Below are positions 1-8,107 of a stretch of DNA of 33,645 nucleotides, piece by piece; position 1 is the stretch's first letter, and each line of letters begins with the position of its first letter. The position numbers and the translations under genes were made by a program. Origin of the DNA: a virus. The notes under the pieces were generated by a model. The model did not search any database and was not told the origin of the DNA. It was given only the letters and a program-made list of their open reading frames with translations. The stretch covers positions 1-33,645 of IMG/VR virus record IMGVR_UViG_3300027969_000266; one strand, given 5' to 3'.

Positions 1-52
1 AAATTCAGGATTTTTGCATGATTTTTTAGGGCAAAATGAGGTGATAAAGTGA
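1..52 (+). CDS. 3' end of the ORF that crosses the genome ends (begins at 33557)
   Basis: If the window is circular, this is the last third of a 46-residue protein that starts at 33557. The split codon (AC at the window end plus A at base 1) reads Thr, the frame then stays open, and it ends at TGA 50-52. That stop overlaps the GTG start of terS at 49 in the 4-base GTGA pattern used for translational coupling elsewhere in this genome. AGGTGA at 39-44 is the terS ribosome binding site and lies inside this ORF. I do not recognise the product. Confidence 0.5.
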   Translation, partial: NSGFLHDFLGQNEVIK

Positions 53-531
53 CTAGAGGTAGAAAACCTAATAAGAGACAAATATTATCTCTTAATCCAA
101 ACCCAAGACCATCGACTGTGAACCCATCACCTGTTGAATGGGATGTGAACGATCCAAGAATGCCAGACTGGTTAGATGCAATAGGTCAGAAAAAGTGGCA
201 CGATCTTCTGACAGGTTTAAAACCAATGGCTATTCTTTCATCAGTCGATGCTGATGCGATTGCAGTCTACTGTGCGATGTATTCCCAAGTGGTTAGGTGC
301 CAGCAACAGATTAATAATTCTGGTGGATTCATTCAGGAGGAAGGCCGACCAAAAAAATCAGATCCTGCAGTAGATCAGCTAACCAGTTTATCAGCCCGAC
401 TTTCCACCCTTGGGAAATCTTTGGGGCTATCACCGATGGCCAGATCCAAGATGGTCAGCGATCCTGTGGTTACCCAGGGCAATTGGATCAAGGATTTATG
501 TGGTGTGGATATTGGTGCCAATGGCGATTAA
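49..531 (+). CDS. terS: Terminase small subunit, P27 family
   Basis: This 160-residue protein binds phage DNA at the packaging site and loads the large subunit. The N-terminus has the basic GRKP pattern followed by Asn/Pro-rich residues and an EW/P segment (about residues 4-30), typical of P27-type small terminases. A helical body follows, and the C-terminus contains the SKLGLSP-like stretch (here near residues 123-130) that is common in the family. The start is GTG at 49, with AGGTGA at 39-44 as ribosome binding site. It lies between an HNH nuclease gene (across the circular junction) and terL, which is the standard HK97-type packaging order. It overlaps terL by 11 bases. The family assignment is from pattern recognition and I consider it firm. 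Confidence 0.9.
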   Translation: MTRGRKPNKRQILSLNPNPRPSTVNPSPVEWDVNDPRMPDWLDAIGQKKWHDLLTGLKPMAILSSVDADAIAVYCAMYSQVVRCQQQINNSGGFIQEEGRPKKSDPAVDQLTSLSARLSTLGKSLGLSPMARSKMVSDPVVTQGNWIKDLCGVDIGANGD

Positions 532-2074
532 GAAACCCAAGAAAAAACCTGCTGCTGCAGATCCATTGATCATTCCATTTATCGAACGAGCCTTGAAACA
601 TCACAAGGGTGAATGGTCAGGGAAGCGTTTCGCTTTGCAGGAATGGCAGAAGGAAATACTGCGTGAAGTGTTTGGGAAAGTGGACAAAGACGGCAACAGG
701 ATTATCAGGCAAGTTTATCTTGAGGTTCCAAGGAAAGCAGGCAAGACAACCCTAGCATCAGCCATTGCTCTATGGCTTTTGATAGAAGGTGAACCAGGTG
801 CAGAGATCTACAGTGCAGCAGCTTCTAGAGAGCAAGCACACATCTGTTTTGATTCGGCTAAAAACATGGTGGAAGCTTGCCCACCACTAGCTGCAAAACT
901 GCAACCATTCAAAAATACCATCATCTATCCTGACACGAAATCGTTTTACAAGTCGATTAGTGCGGATGCACACACAGCGCATGGTGGCAACCCTCATGGA
1001 ATTGTAATTGATGAATTGCATACTCAGAAATCGCGCGAACTTTATGACACCCTGATGACTGGAACACTAGCTAGACGGCAACCATTGTGTGTAATGATTA
1101 CCACTGCTGGAAGTGATCGAACATCTTTCTGCCACGATATGCACAGTCAGGCTATGAAATGGTTGGATGGAACTATCCAGGACAAAACATTCTATGCAAA
1201 GATCTTTGCTGCTGATTTGGATGATGATTGGACCAGTGAGGATACATGGCGCAAAGCTAACCCTGGCTATGGGATCACAGTTAAGCCAGCCTATTTTCAT
1301 CAGAAGGTTCAGGAATGCAAGGACAACCCAGCACTTGAAGCAGCTTTTCGCAGGGATCATTTGAACCAATGGATTGAAACCGATGTCCGATGGATCAGTC
1401 CGTTGAAGTGGGATGAGTGTGAAATAGCAGCACCCGATATGACTGGGAGGGAATGCTGGGCTGGACTGGATCTTTCAGCCACTATGGATCTCACAGCACT
1501 GACTTTGTTTTTCCCTAGCACTCATGAAGATGAACCACACTATGTGCTGCCCTTCTACTGGGCACCTGAGGAAGCTGATAAACTGCGGGAGCGACTCAAC
1601 CGATTTAGAATTGGTCCATGGGTGAAGTCTAAAAAGATCACAGCCACCCTGGGCAATCGGGTGGACTATCGTCAGATCAAACGAGACATCATGCAGTTAG
1701 GTGAAATCTACAAAATTCAAGAGATTGCATACGACCCTTGGCACTCTGATCAGATCGTTCATGAACTGTCAGATGATTTCACGATGGTCAAGTTCGGTCA
1801 AACCCCAGTAAACCTAAGCCCACCCACAAAAAAACTAGAGGAATGGATTTTATCAAGGCAGATTTCGCATGATGGAAACCCTGTTTTGAGGTGGAATCTA
1901 GGCAACATCTCAGTATCTCTTGATGACAATAATAACTACAAGTTGTCGAAAAAGAAAAGTCGTGACAAAATAGACGGGATTATAGCTTTGGTGATGGGAT
2001 TAGGTCGCTGGATGGTCACCGCAGGGGCAGAAACGCACAATGAAACCACAGGAGCAGGGATAGAATTCCTGTAA
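521..2074 (+). CDS. terL: Terminase large subunit (ATPase and nuclease)
   Basis: This is the motor that translocates DNA into the prohead and cuts concatemers. The ATPase Walker A is PRKAGKTT near residues 69-76, and Walker B is VIDELH near residue 163, followed by the TTAGS coupling motif. The C-terminal RNase H-like nuclease shows its acidic residues in AGLDLSATMD (about 315), in AYDPW (about 403) and in the RDKIDG segment (about 482). At about 517 residues it is full length for the HK97-like group. A longer open frame reaches back to 410, but ATG 521 (MAIKKPKKK) is the sensible start because an upstream start would bury the frame in terS. The 11-base overlap with terS suggests coupled translation. 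Confidence 0.95.
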   Translation: MAIKKPKKKPAAADPLIIPFIERALKHHKGEWSGKRFALQEWQKEILREVFGKVDKDGNRIIRQVYLEVPRKAGKTTLASAIALWLLIEGEPGAEIYSAAASREQAHICFDSAKNMVEACPPLAAKLQPFKNTIIYPDTKSFYKSISADAHTAHGGNPHGIVIDELHTQKSRELYDTLMTGTLARRQPLCVMITTAGSDRTSFCHDMHSQAMKWLDGTIQDKTFYAKIFAADLDDDWTSEDTWRKANPGYGITVKPAYFHQKVQECKDNPALEAAFRRDHLNQWIETDVRWISPLKWDECEIAAPDMTGRECWAGLDLSATMDLTALTLFFPSTHEDEPHYVLPFYWAPEEADKLRERLNRFRIGPWVKSKKITATLGNRVDYRQIKRDIMQLGEIYKIQEIAYDPWHSDQIVHELSDDFTMVKFGQTPVNLSPPTKKLEEWILSRQISHDGNPVLRWNLGNISVSLDDNNNYKLSKKKSRDKIDGIIALVMGLGRWMVTAGAETHNETTGAGIEFL

Positions 2075-2078
2075 AATT

Positions 2079-3722
2079 ATGCCATTTAAAGCCCTCAGAT
2101 CATTTGTTTCGCAAACAATCGGCAAATGGGGTGGCTACAGTGTCCTAAGTAACTATGGTTCATGGTTCTATAGCTCAACTAGCACCGCAGGCGCACAGGT
2201 AAACCAAGCCACCGCACTCACATCATCCGCAGTGTGGTCTGCTGTCAGGCATATTTCGGAAGGTGTTTCAAGCTTACCACTTATCCTTTACAAAAAAGGC
2301 GCAGATGGTGCCAGAGTTTGTGCGGAATTTCATCCCCTATACAGAATTTTAAAAGATCGTGCTAACCCTGAAATGTCGTCTATGATCTTTCGGGAAACTC
2401 TCATGGGGCATGTGTTGACCTGGGGAAATGGATACGCAGAAATTGAACGAGATCCTGACACCGGCAGAGTGGTTGCACTTTGGCCTTTGCGCCCAGATAT
2501 CATGGAACCTGTGCGTGATAAAAATGGTGATCTGTTCTATCGCTATGGATCTTTGATCTTTCTCCCTGAGGAAATCTTCCACATCAAAGGTTTGGGTTTT
2601 GATGGTGTCAAAGGTTACTCGGTGGTAGCGCAGGCTAGGGATGCAATTGGGCTTTCGATGGCCCTTGAAAACTTTGGCAGTACCTTTTTTGGCAATGGTG
2701 CAAAACCTGCAGGGGTCATCTCAGTACCAGGGAAACTATCAGCAGAAGCTTTGCAAAATATGCGGAAGTCTTGGGAGGATATGCACTCATCCCAAAGGAA
2801 TGCACATCGAGTAGCCATCCTGCAAAATGGCGTTACCTTCCAGAGCATTGGCACTGATCCAGATGATAGCCAGTGGCTAACATCCCGAGCATTTCAACTT
2901 CAAGAAATCGCGCGATGGTTTAAAATACCTTCTAGCAAGCTGGGTGATAATGCAAATAAGACCTACAGCAGCTTAGAACAAGACAATTTAGCATTCCTTC
3001 AGGAAACCCTGCGACCATGGATGGTTAGGTGGGAACAGGAAATCCAGCATAAGCTGATTTGTGACATGGATTCCATGTACGCAGAACATAATAGCGATGC
3101 ACTTCTGCGATCTGATTCTGCTGGTAGGGCTGCATTCTATGCCAGTGCTTTGTCTTGGGGATGGCTAAGCCGTAATGAAGTCCGCATGATGGAATCACTT
3201 AGCCCATTTGAGGGTGGTGATTCTTACATGACACCCAAAAACATGGACCCAACTTTTGGCCCAGGACAAACACCGGAAGCGGTGGATCAGTCCAAGACAC
3301 TAGGTCAGATGCCATACGATGAGCCAGGACTAATTCCGATACCAGTTCCACCACCCCAACAAAATACCTTTGGTTTTGCTAAATTGTTGGAAGCTGCCCG
3401 AAAACAAATTAGGAAGATTGAATCTCACCACCTTGCAAGGATTTCCAATAAGCCTGGGGAATTTATCCCAGCCTTAGAAAAGTTTCTGGAAGCACATCAG
3501 GAAAGGGTGCAAATCATCCTTGAACCTGTGATGGAATTTATTAAGCCTGAATCGGGCGGTGGTGTCCGAGCTGCTGCTGATCACTGTGAAGCATTGAAGG
3601 CTGAATGGTTGGATCTTGCTGGATCAGCAACACCAAGGAACCTAAAACTTTTGGCCGATGCTAAATTAGTAAACTGGATCGATACCAAAGCTAACTGGGA
3701 GAAAACATCATGGTTAAACTAG
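2079..3722 (+). CDS. Portal protein, HK97 family, with C-terminal extension
   Basis: This protein forms the dodecameric ring through which DNA enters and leaves the head. The N-terminal part matches the HK97 portal pattern: a SSAVWSAVRHIS helix, the SLPLILYKK strand, LRPDIMEPV and IFHIKGLGFDG. Later comes the wing/stem segment QLQEIARWFKIPSSKLGD, with TYSSLEQDNLAFLQETLRPW, near residues 265-310. The core ends near residue 390 in the Pro-rich GPGQTPE region. About 155 more residues then form a Pro linker and a charged helical domain, making it longer (547) than the roughly 420 of HK97. It starts four bases after terL and overlaps the protease gene by 13 bases. Confidence 0.93.
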   Translation: MPFKALRSFVSQTIGKWGGYSVLSNYGSWFYSSTSTAGAQVNQATALTSSAVWSAVRHISEGVSSLPLILYKKGADGARVCAEFHPLYRILKDRANPEMSSMIFRETLMGHVLTWGNGYAEIERDPDTGRVVALWPLRPDIMEPVRDKNGDLFYRYGSLIFLPEEIFHIKGLGFDGVKGYSVVAQARDAIGLSMALENFGSTFFGNGAKPAGVISVPGKLSAEALQNMRKSWEDMHSSQRNAHRVAILQNGVTFQSIGTDPDDSQWLTSRAFQLQEIARWFKIPSSKLGDNANKTYSSLEQDNLAFLQETLRPWMVRWEQEIQHKLICDMDSMYAEHNSDALLRSDSAGRAAFYASALSWGWLSRNEVRMMESLSPFEGGDSYMTPKNMDPTFGPGQTPEAVDQSKTLGQMPYDEPGLIPIPVPPPQQNTFGFAKLLEAARKQIRKIESHHLARISNKPGEFIPALEKFLEAHQERVQIILEPVMEFIKPESGGGVRAAADHCEALKAEWLDLAGSATPRNLKLLADAKLVNWIDTKANWEKTSWLN

Positions 3723-4279
3723 AAACGAGATTCACTACGGAATTCCGAGTGGAGCAAGATGGAAAGAAGTTAGTAGGCTATGCTGCTAAGTTCTCACCTA
3801 ACAGGTCGCAGGATCTCGGTGGATTCATCGAGCAGATCGATTCTAGAGCTTTCAGTCGATCACTGGCACAGGGTGCAGATGTTCGCGCACTTATTAACCA
3901 TGATCAAAACCTAATCCTAGGAAGGTCCACCAGCGGAACCTTGAATCTTTCAGTTGATTCTGAAGGTCTGCTTGTAGAAATTACCCCACCTGACACCAGC
4001 TATGCAAGGGATCTCATGGTCTCGATGAGTAGAGGTGATGTAACCCAGATGAGCTTTGCCTTTGTGACTAAAAAAGATTCATGGGATAAAGAGGGAGATA
4101 GTAATATCCGAACCCTGCTTGATGTAGACCTTCATGATGTGTCTGCAGTTACCTACCCTGCCTACTTGAATACTGAAATAGGGCTAAGAAGTTTGTCAAG
4201 TTTCTTAGCAGAAAAACAGAATCAGGAATTAGAAATGCAAAGAAGAATCAATCTGGTTAACCTTTTAAAAGTTAAATAA
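3710..4279 (+). CDS. Prohead maturation protease, HK97 (U35) family
   Basis: This serine protease removes scaffold and capsid delta domains during head maturation. The catalytic pattern is visible: His64 in LINHDQ, Ser115 in TQMSFAF, and the intervening GRSTSGTLNLSVDSEGL strands typical of the family. The length of 189 residues is normal. The ATG at 3710 has GGGAG at 3697-3701 and overlaps the end of the portal gene, so the two are probably translationally coupled. Its substrate is presumably the capsid protein encoded from 5083, which carries an N-terminal coiled-coil delta-like region. Confidence 0.93.
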   Translation: MVKLETRFTTEFRVEQDGKKLVGYAAKFSPNRSQDLGGFIEQIDSRAFSRSLAQGADVRALINHDQNLILGRSTSGTLNLSVDSEGLLVEITPPDTSYARDLMVSMSRGDVTQMSFAFVTKKDSWDKEGDSNIRTLLDVDLHDVSAVTYPAYLNTEIGLRSLSSFLAEKQNQELEMQRRINLVNLLKVK

Positions 4280-4281
4280 TC

Positions 4282-4413
4282 ATGGTTGAGTTAATGCATC
4301 CAGACTATTTGATACCTAGTCTATGGATGATACTTATTTTCATGATAGGAGTTATTTTAAATATTTGGGCTATTTATAACGATGATCATCCCGGCTCTGA
4401 TGATTATTTTTAA
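4282..4413 (+). CDS. Small single-pass membrane protein (43 aa)
   Basis: This open frame of 43 codons begins two bases after the protease stop. It encodes a protein with one clear hydrophobic segment (about residues 12-31, rich in Ile, Leu, Met, Phe and Trp) followed by a short acidic tail ending DDYF. No strong ribosome binding site is seen, so it would depend on read-through from the protease gene. It sits next to a second small membrane protein gene. I do not recognise it. The position and hydrophobicity make a real gene plausible, but the short length leaves doubt. Confidence 0.45.
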   Translation: MVELMHPDYLIPSLWMILIFMIGVILNIWAIYNDDHPGSDDYF

Positions 4414-4486
4414 GACTAAAATTATATAGGCATATTTAAACTTTATTGATAGCATGGTTTCATTACTCTTTCATGAGGATGGAACC

Positions 4487-4747
4487 ATGGGTCATGCTGT
4501 TTTCATTGTGCTGCACTTCCTAGCATTCATGTGCGGATTCTTTGGGTTATTCATCACCATACCCCTGCATGTGATCTATGCAACGATGGCTAATCAGAAC
4601 CAGGCACCAGCACCACCACAAAACATGGGTCATTTAATTGGATTGTGCATTCGGGTAATTCTAATATTTGTTGCAGGTTTCTTTGTGTTTTTAATATTGG
4701 CCCCAGTTTATGTTTACCTGAAAAGTAATATCTCTTGGTTAAGATAA
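4487..4747 (+). CDS. Small two-pass membrane protein
   Basis: The protein has 86 residues if it starts at ATG 4487 and 97 if it starts at ATG 4454. I prefer 4487 because GAGG at 4475-4478 lies 8 bases upstream, whereas 4454 has no ribosome binding site. Two membrane segments are evident. The first starts at the N-terminus and contains FLAFMCGFFGLFI. The second contains VILIFVAGFFVFLILAPVYVYL near the C-terminus. A short loop rich in Gln, Ala and Pro joins them. A strong terminator follows directly. The function is unknown. It might be a holin-like or superinfection-exclusion protein, but neither is shown. Confidence 0.7.
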   Translation: MGHAVFIVLHFLAFMCGFFGLFITIPLHVIYATMANQNQAPAPPQNMGHLIGLCIRVILIFVAGFFVFLILAPVYVYLKSNISWLR

Positions 4748-4764
4748 CACCCATCCAATCAATC

Positions 4765-4795
4765 AGCCCCTAGCTAATCCTAGGGGCTTTTTTTA
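4765..4795 (+). terminator. Intrinsic terminator after the prohead module
   Basis: A perfect 9-bp stem (AGCCCCTAG at 4765-4773 paired with CTAGGGGCT at 4780-4788), with a 6-base loop, runs directly into seven T residues. It ends transcription after the membrane protein gene, so the capsid gene likely needs its own promoter or an antitermination mechanism. Confidence 0.88.
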
Positions 4796-5082
4796 TTCCT
4801 TAGTTCACGCAAAGCCATTTCCCTGAACTAAGCCACATCCTTAGTTCACTTTGCTGGACTACTGATTTGATCACGAAATCTGTTTCGTTAGCAAACGCAT
4901 AAACACTATAAACATAGCCATTCACCATGCGGTCATTTCCTTCATTCCCTACGATTTGACACATTCCCAACCCATGTGAAAATTGATGTAGCCATAGCAG
5001 TATTTACGCATGGTGGCCCCAGAGCATTCTGGATCGGTGCCACTGCGTATGGCACCAAAACAATTTTTAGGGGATGACACAC
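4796..5082 (+). promoter_or_regulatory. Non-coding leader of the capsid gene: repeats, possible promoter, two hairpins
   Basis: No credible gene lies here. The 9-mer CTTAGTTCA occurs at 4799 and 4840, with its reverse complement TGAACTAAG at 4824-4832. A small dyad ACGAAA/TTTCGT lies at 4873-4888. A perfect -35 box TTGACA is at 4956-4961, but the -10 candidate 17 bases later (AAAATT, 4979-4984) is poor. Nearer the gene are two consecutive hairpins: CCAGA/TCTGG at 5019-5032, and a perfect 7-bp stem GGTGCCA/TGGCACC at 5036-5056. The ribosome binding site AGGGG is at 5069-5073. I infer a capsid promoter and a structured, possibly stabilising, mRNA leader. Confidence 0.5.
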
Positions 5083-6453
5083 ATGGCTATTGCCGAACTT
5101 AGAAAACTTCAAAGTGATCGAGTTGAAATAGTTACCAAGCTGGAAGATCTTTCCAAGCGAAACCTGACACCAGAAGAGCAAACCGCATTTGATGGTTTGG
5201 TTACTCAAGTCGCAGGAATTGATGAACGAGTCAAAACACTGGAGGATGAAATGGCACAAGACGCAAGCGCAGACGCAGCAGCAGCTCCTGCACCCGCAGC
5301 AGCTCAACAGAATTCTGCAAAGCTTGACCTTATCAAAAGGTCTACCCGCAAGTCAGCACCCATGTATGGTGCAGCAAACTTTGTTTCTGACCTAGGTGAT
5401 AAGCGAGCTACCAAAAATAGATCTGATGCATTTCGTGGGTGGATGCTTAAAGGCACAAAGGGATTTAGATCGGAATTTGCCAAGGCAGCTCATGAAATTA
5501 ATTTTGATCTTAATAGCAATACCATCAACATTGAAGGTATAGCTGAAGATCGCGCTCAAGGTATCGGATCGACTGGCATCGGTGGTGCTTTAATTAATCC
5601 AACTTTTTATGGCACTTTGACCAGTGCTTTGAAAGATTATAACGGTGTTCGCCAGATCGCTAAGATTTTGCAAACCAGCAATGGTTCAAACATCAGCATG
5701 CCTTGTTTGGATGACACAGCCAATGCTGGAACCTTGATTGCAGAAAACGGTTCTATCTCGGAAGTGGCTTTGACTTTCACCAGCAAAACCAGCACTCCCT
5801 ATAAGTTCTCTTCTGGTCAGATCCTGACTAGCTATGAACTTTTGCAAGATTCCTTGATCGATGTGGAATCCCTTGTAGCTCAAACTGCAGGTGTAAGGAT
5901 TGGCCGAATTGAGGAAAGCTTATTTACCACTGGTAGCGGAAGTGGTGAACCTCAGGGGGCTGTGACTGCTAGTTATGTTGGTGTAACTGCTAGTTCAACC
6001 ACTGCCATCACCATTGATAATGTGCTTGATTTATTTTTCTCGCTGGACCCAGCTTATAAGCAAAGCACTGGCTGTGCATTCATGTGTCACAGTTCGGTTT
6101 TGTCTGCGCTTTCCAAGTTGCGCGGTTCGGATGGTCATCCTGTTTTGTCTAACAACTATAATCAAGCAGATGGCCGAGTGCCAATGATCCTAGGATATCC
6201 TGTAGTCATCAACCAGAACATGGCTAGCACAATTGGTGCTGGTGCTAAAGTTCTATTGTTTGGTGATTTTTCTTCTTATCTTGTGCGTGATGTTGCGGGT
6301 GATGGCGGTCTAACTATCGTTAGACAATCTGAAACCTATGCAACCTCTGGCCAAATCGGTTGGGTTGCTATTCACCGTAGTGGTGGTCTTTTGTTGGCTG
6401 CAAACGCAACCACTCAGAACCCACTTAAGCACCTTAAGATGGCAGCATCCTAA
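5083..6453 (+). CDS. Major capsid protein, HK97 fold
   Basis: This is the shell protein of the icosahedral head. The first 60 residues (AIAELRKLQSDR onward) are a charged coiled coil like the HK97 delta/scaffold domain. An Ala/Pro-rich linker follows (about 62-80). The HK97 fold begins near residue 160 with the characteristic GGALINPTFYGTLTSAL segment, later SGQILTSYELLQDS, SGEPQGAV, and a typical C-terminal part with DFSSYLVRDV and HRSGGLLL. ATG 5083 is chosen over an in-frame ATG at 5074, because AGGGG at 5069-5073 is correctly spaced only for 5083. It lies downstream of its protease and of a terminator and structured leader. Confidence 0.95.
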   Translation: MAIAELRKLQSDRVEIVTKLEDLSKRNLTPEEQTAFDGLVTQVAGIDERVKTLEDEMAQDASADAAAAPAPAAAQQNSAKLDLIKRSTRKSAPMYGAANFVSDLGDKRATKNRSDAFRGWMLKGTKGFRSEFAKAAHEINFDLNSNTINIEGIAEDRAQGIGSTGIGGALINPTFYGTLTSALKDYNGVRQIAKILQTSNGSNISMPCLDDTANAGTLIAENGSISEVALTFTSKTSTPYKFSSGQILTSYELLQDSLIDVESLVAQTAGVRIGRIEESLFTTGSGSGEPQGAVTASYVGVTASSTTAITIDNVLDLFFSLDPAYKQSTGCAFMCHSSVLSALSKLRGSDGHPVLSNNYNQADGRVPMILGYPVVINQNMASTIGAGAKVLLFGDFSSYLVRDVAGDGGLTIVRQSETYATSGQIGWVAIHRSGGLLLAANATTQNPLKHLKMAAS

Positions 6454-6716
6454 TGATAGTAAAAATATTAATCAATCTGGTTGGCCTTGGCAAAGGTCTA
6501 AGTGCCGACCAGATAACTGAAATCCCTGACGATGTCGCTGCTGAGTGGTGCAGGATTGGTTATGCCAGTCCTGTATCACAAGCGGTGCCAGAAAAAGCCA
6601 CTTCCAAGATCACACCTGAGGTGAGAGATGCAACTACTAGGATCGTATCAGGTGATGTCACAGCCAACGCAGGAACCAGTCAGCCTGGCAGAAGCAAAAA
6701 GCCACCTAAGGATTGA
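6453..6716 (+). CDS. Small capsid-cassette protein of unknown role
   Basis: The product has 87 residues. The N-terminal half has the pattern VKILINLVG-GKGLSADQI-EIPDDVAAEWCRIGYA, a compact SH3-like or head-accessory style often encoded just after HK97 capsid genes. The C-terminal half is Ser/Thr/Pro/Lys-rich and looks disordered. The ATG overlaps the capsid stop (TAATG), so translation is probably coupled. The next gene starts within its last 90 bases. Function is unknown; a head accessory or connector-assembly role is inferred from position only. Confidence 0.8.
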   Translation: MIVKILINLVGLGKGLSADQITEIPDDVAAEWCRIGYASPVSQAVPEKATSKITPEVRDATTRIVSGDVTANAGTSQPGRSKKPPKD

Positions 6717-7266
6717 TGGCACTTACGATGATACCCTAATAGGTTTATGCATTGGGGCAGCTCGCCAATACTTTGAAAACAGTTGTCAGATTCATATAGC
6801 ACAGAAAACAGTGCAGCTAGTCTTGGACAGTTTCCCTGCCACAGTTCCAAACCTGACAGTGACTTCAAATATTAATTACCCATTCCAAACCAAGTATTAT
6901 CCGTTTGACGGAACGATTTACCTCACTGGCCCAGTCCAGTCTGTGGAGAGTGTTTCCTACACCGATACAGCCTTGACTGAGCAAAGTTTAACAGGATATC
7001 GGGTAGACCTGATTAGCAGCCCTGCAAGAATAACTTATGCCAATACATGGCCGACTACAGCCAAGATAACTAATTCAGTTCGGGTAAATTACACTGCAGG
7101 TTTTACCACTGTAAACATGCCCAAGCTTTTAAAAAGTGGAATGCTTTTCTATGTTGGGCATCTTTATGAAAACAGAGAAGGTGTAGTTACTGGAACCATA
7201 GCCACAGATATTCCTTTAGCAGTGGAATCCATCATTCAGCAGTACAGCTCAGGAGTCTACCATTGA
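6628..7266 (+). CDS. Head-tail connector, HK97 gp6-like
   Basis: This adaptor sits below the portal ring. The diagnostic EPVSLAEAKSHLRIDG motif with the following YDDTLIGLCIGAARQYFENSC helix defines the gp6-like (Phage_connect) family. The C-terminal part, with KLLKSGMLFYVGHLYENRE, is also typical. The frame opens at ATG 6628 with GAGGTGAG just upstream; ATG 6655 is an alternative that still includes the whole domain. Its start lies inside the preceding gene and its stop overlaps the TTG start of the next one. Confidence 0.9.
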   Translation: MQLLGSYQVMSQPTQEPVSLAEAKSHLRIDGTYDDTLIGLCIGAARQYFENSCQIHIAQKTVQLVLDSFPATVPNLTVTSNINYPFQTKYYPFDGTIYLTGPVQSVESVSYTDTALTEQSLTGYRVDLISSPARITYANTWPTTAKITNSVRVNYTAGFTTVNMPKLLKSGMLFYVGHLYENREGVVTGTIATDIPLAVESIIQQYSSGVYH

Positions 7267-7580
7267 AAAGTGGACCGATGAGATACCGAGTTGAAGTCCA
7301 AGAGATTAGCAGCACACCTGATGCGCTGGGTCAGCCAACAATCACATGGAACACAACGCAGACAGTTTATGCACAGATCATGCCTTTAACAGCGCGCGAA
7401 CTTTACTTCACTAAAACAGTCCGACCTGAAACCACCCATCGAATAACCCTTAGGTATTTTGCAGGGTTGACTAGTGCAAACAGGCTCAAGATGGGATCAA
7501 GGATTTTTAATATCGTTGGGCTAATTAATCAGGATGAAATGAAACGAGCATGGCTAGTTGATGCAGTGGAGGTGCCATGA
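7263..7580 (+). CDS. Head-tail joining protein (gp7 / SPP1 gp16-like)
   Basis: The product has 105 residues. The order MRYRVEVQEISSTPDALGQP, then W-T-T-VYAQIMPLTARELYF, then R-T-HRITLRYFAGL, SRIFNIVGLINQDE and AWLVDAVEV is the classic Phage_H_T_join β-barrel pattern. The start is TTG 7263, supported by AGGAG at 7251-7255 seven bases upstream; ATG 7278 has a weaker site. It overlaps the stop of the connector gene and is followed by the gp10-like gene with ATGA overlap. Confidence 0.9.
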   Translation: MKSGPMRYRVEVQEISSTPDALGQPTITWNTTQTVYAQIMPLTARELYFTKTVRPETTHRITLRYFAGLTSANRLKMGSRIFNIVGLINQDEMKRAWLVDAVEVP

Positions 7581-8107
7581 GTAAACTAGACCGATCCAAG
7601 TTAATCAAGGCTGGTAAAGTTTCCATTGAAGGATTGGATGCCCTATTGCAGACCTTCAAAGATTTATCGGGTGGCAAGTCCGATACCAAGCTTGTGTCAG
7701 CCATGCGCTATGCCCTTGTACCACTTCAAAAACAGATGAAATCCAATGCACCAAGGCTTAGGACTAACAAGAATAAAGATGGCAGGACTGGCCTATTAAG
7801 AAAAGCTATAGCTGTAAAGGCTAGAAAATACGGTAGAGGTAAGAATAAAAAAATAGTGGGATTGGTGGGTCCAAAGTTCAGTGATGTTGGCACTAGGCCA
7901 AATGGGAAAAAGAAACTTCCACCTCACAAGTATGCACATCTTGTTGAGAGAGGCGCAAAACCACACAGGGTAGGCACCTACATGCATCCAGGCGCAACAG
8001 CAAAACCCTTCATGAAGCCAGCATTAGAAGCAGTTGGTGAGCAAATTTTTAATAGGTTTGCTGAAAAGATGAAGGAAATTATTCAGCAGTCAGGAGGCCG
8101 AAAATGA
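7577..8107 (+). CDS. Tail completion / neck protein, HK97 gp10-like
   Basis: The product has 176 residues. An N-terminal segment VSIEGLDALLQTFKDL is followed by a basic middle (RLRTNKNKDGRTGLLRKAIAVKARK). The typical C-terminal portion has HLVERGAKPHRVG and GATAKPFMKPALEA. This layout defines the HK97 gp10 (minor tail/neck) family that closes the head-to-tail interface. GGAGGTG precedes the ATG, which overlaps the previous stop. The high Lys/Arg content is normal for the family. Confidence 0.9.
   Translation: MSKLDRSKLIKAGKVSIEGLDALLQTFKDLSGGKSDTKLVSAMRYALVPLQKQMKSNAPRLRTNKNKDGRTGLLRKAIAVKARKYGRGKNKKIVGLVGPKFSDVGTRPNGKKKLPPHKYAHLVERGAKPHRVGTYMHPGATAKPFMKPALEAVGEQIFNRFAEKMKEIIQQSGGRK

Noticed and set aside
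1167-1364. Short + strand frame inside terL
   Set aside because: It lies wholly within a gene with clear ATPase and nuclease motifs and has no features of its own.
4942-5307. Minus-strand 121-codon frame over the capsid leader
   Set aside because: Its Cys-rich start is the reverse of the Ala-rich capsid linker; it overlaps a well-supported gene and a structured leader.
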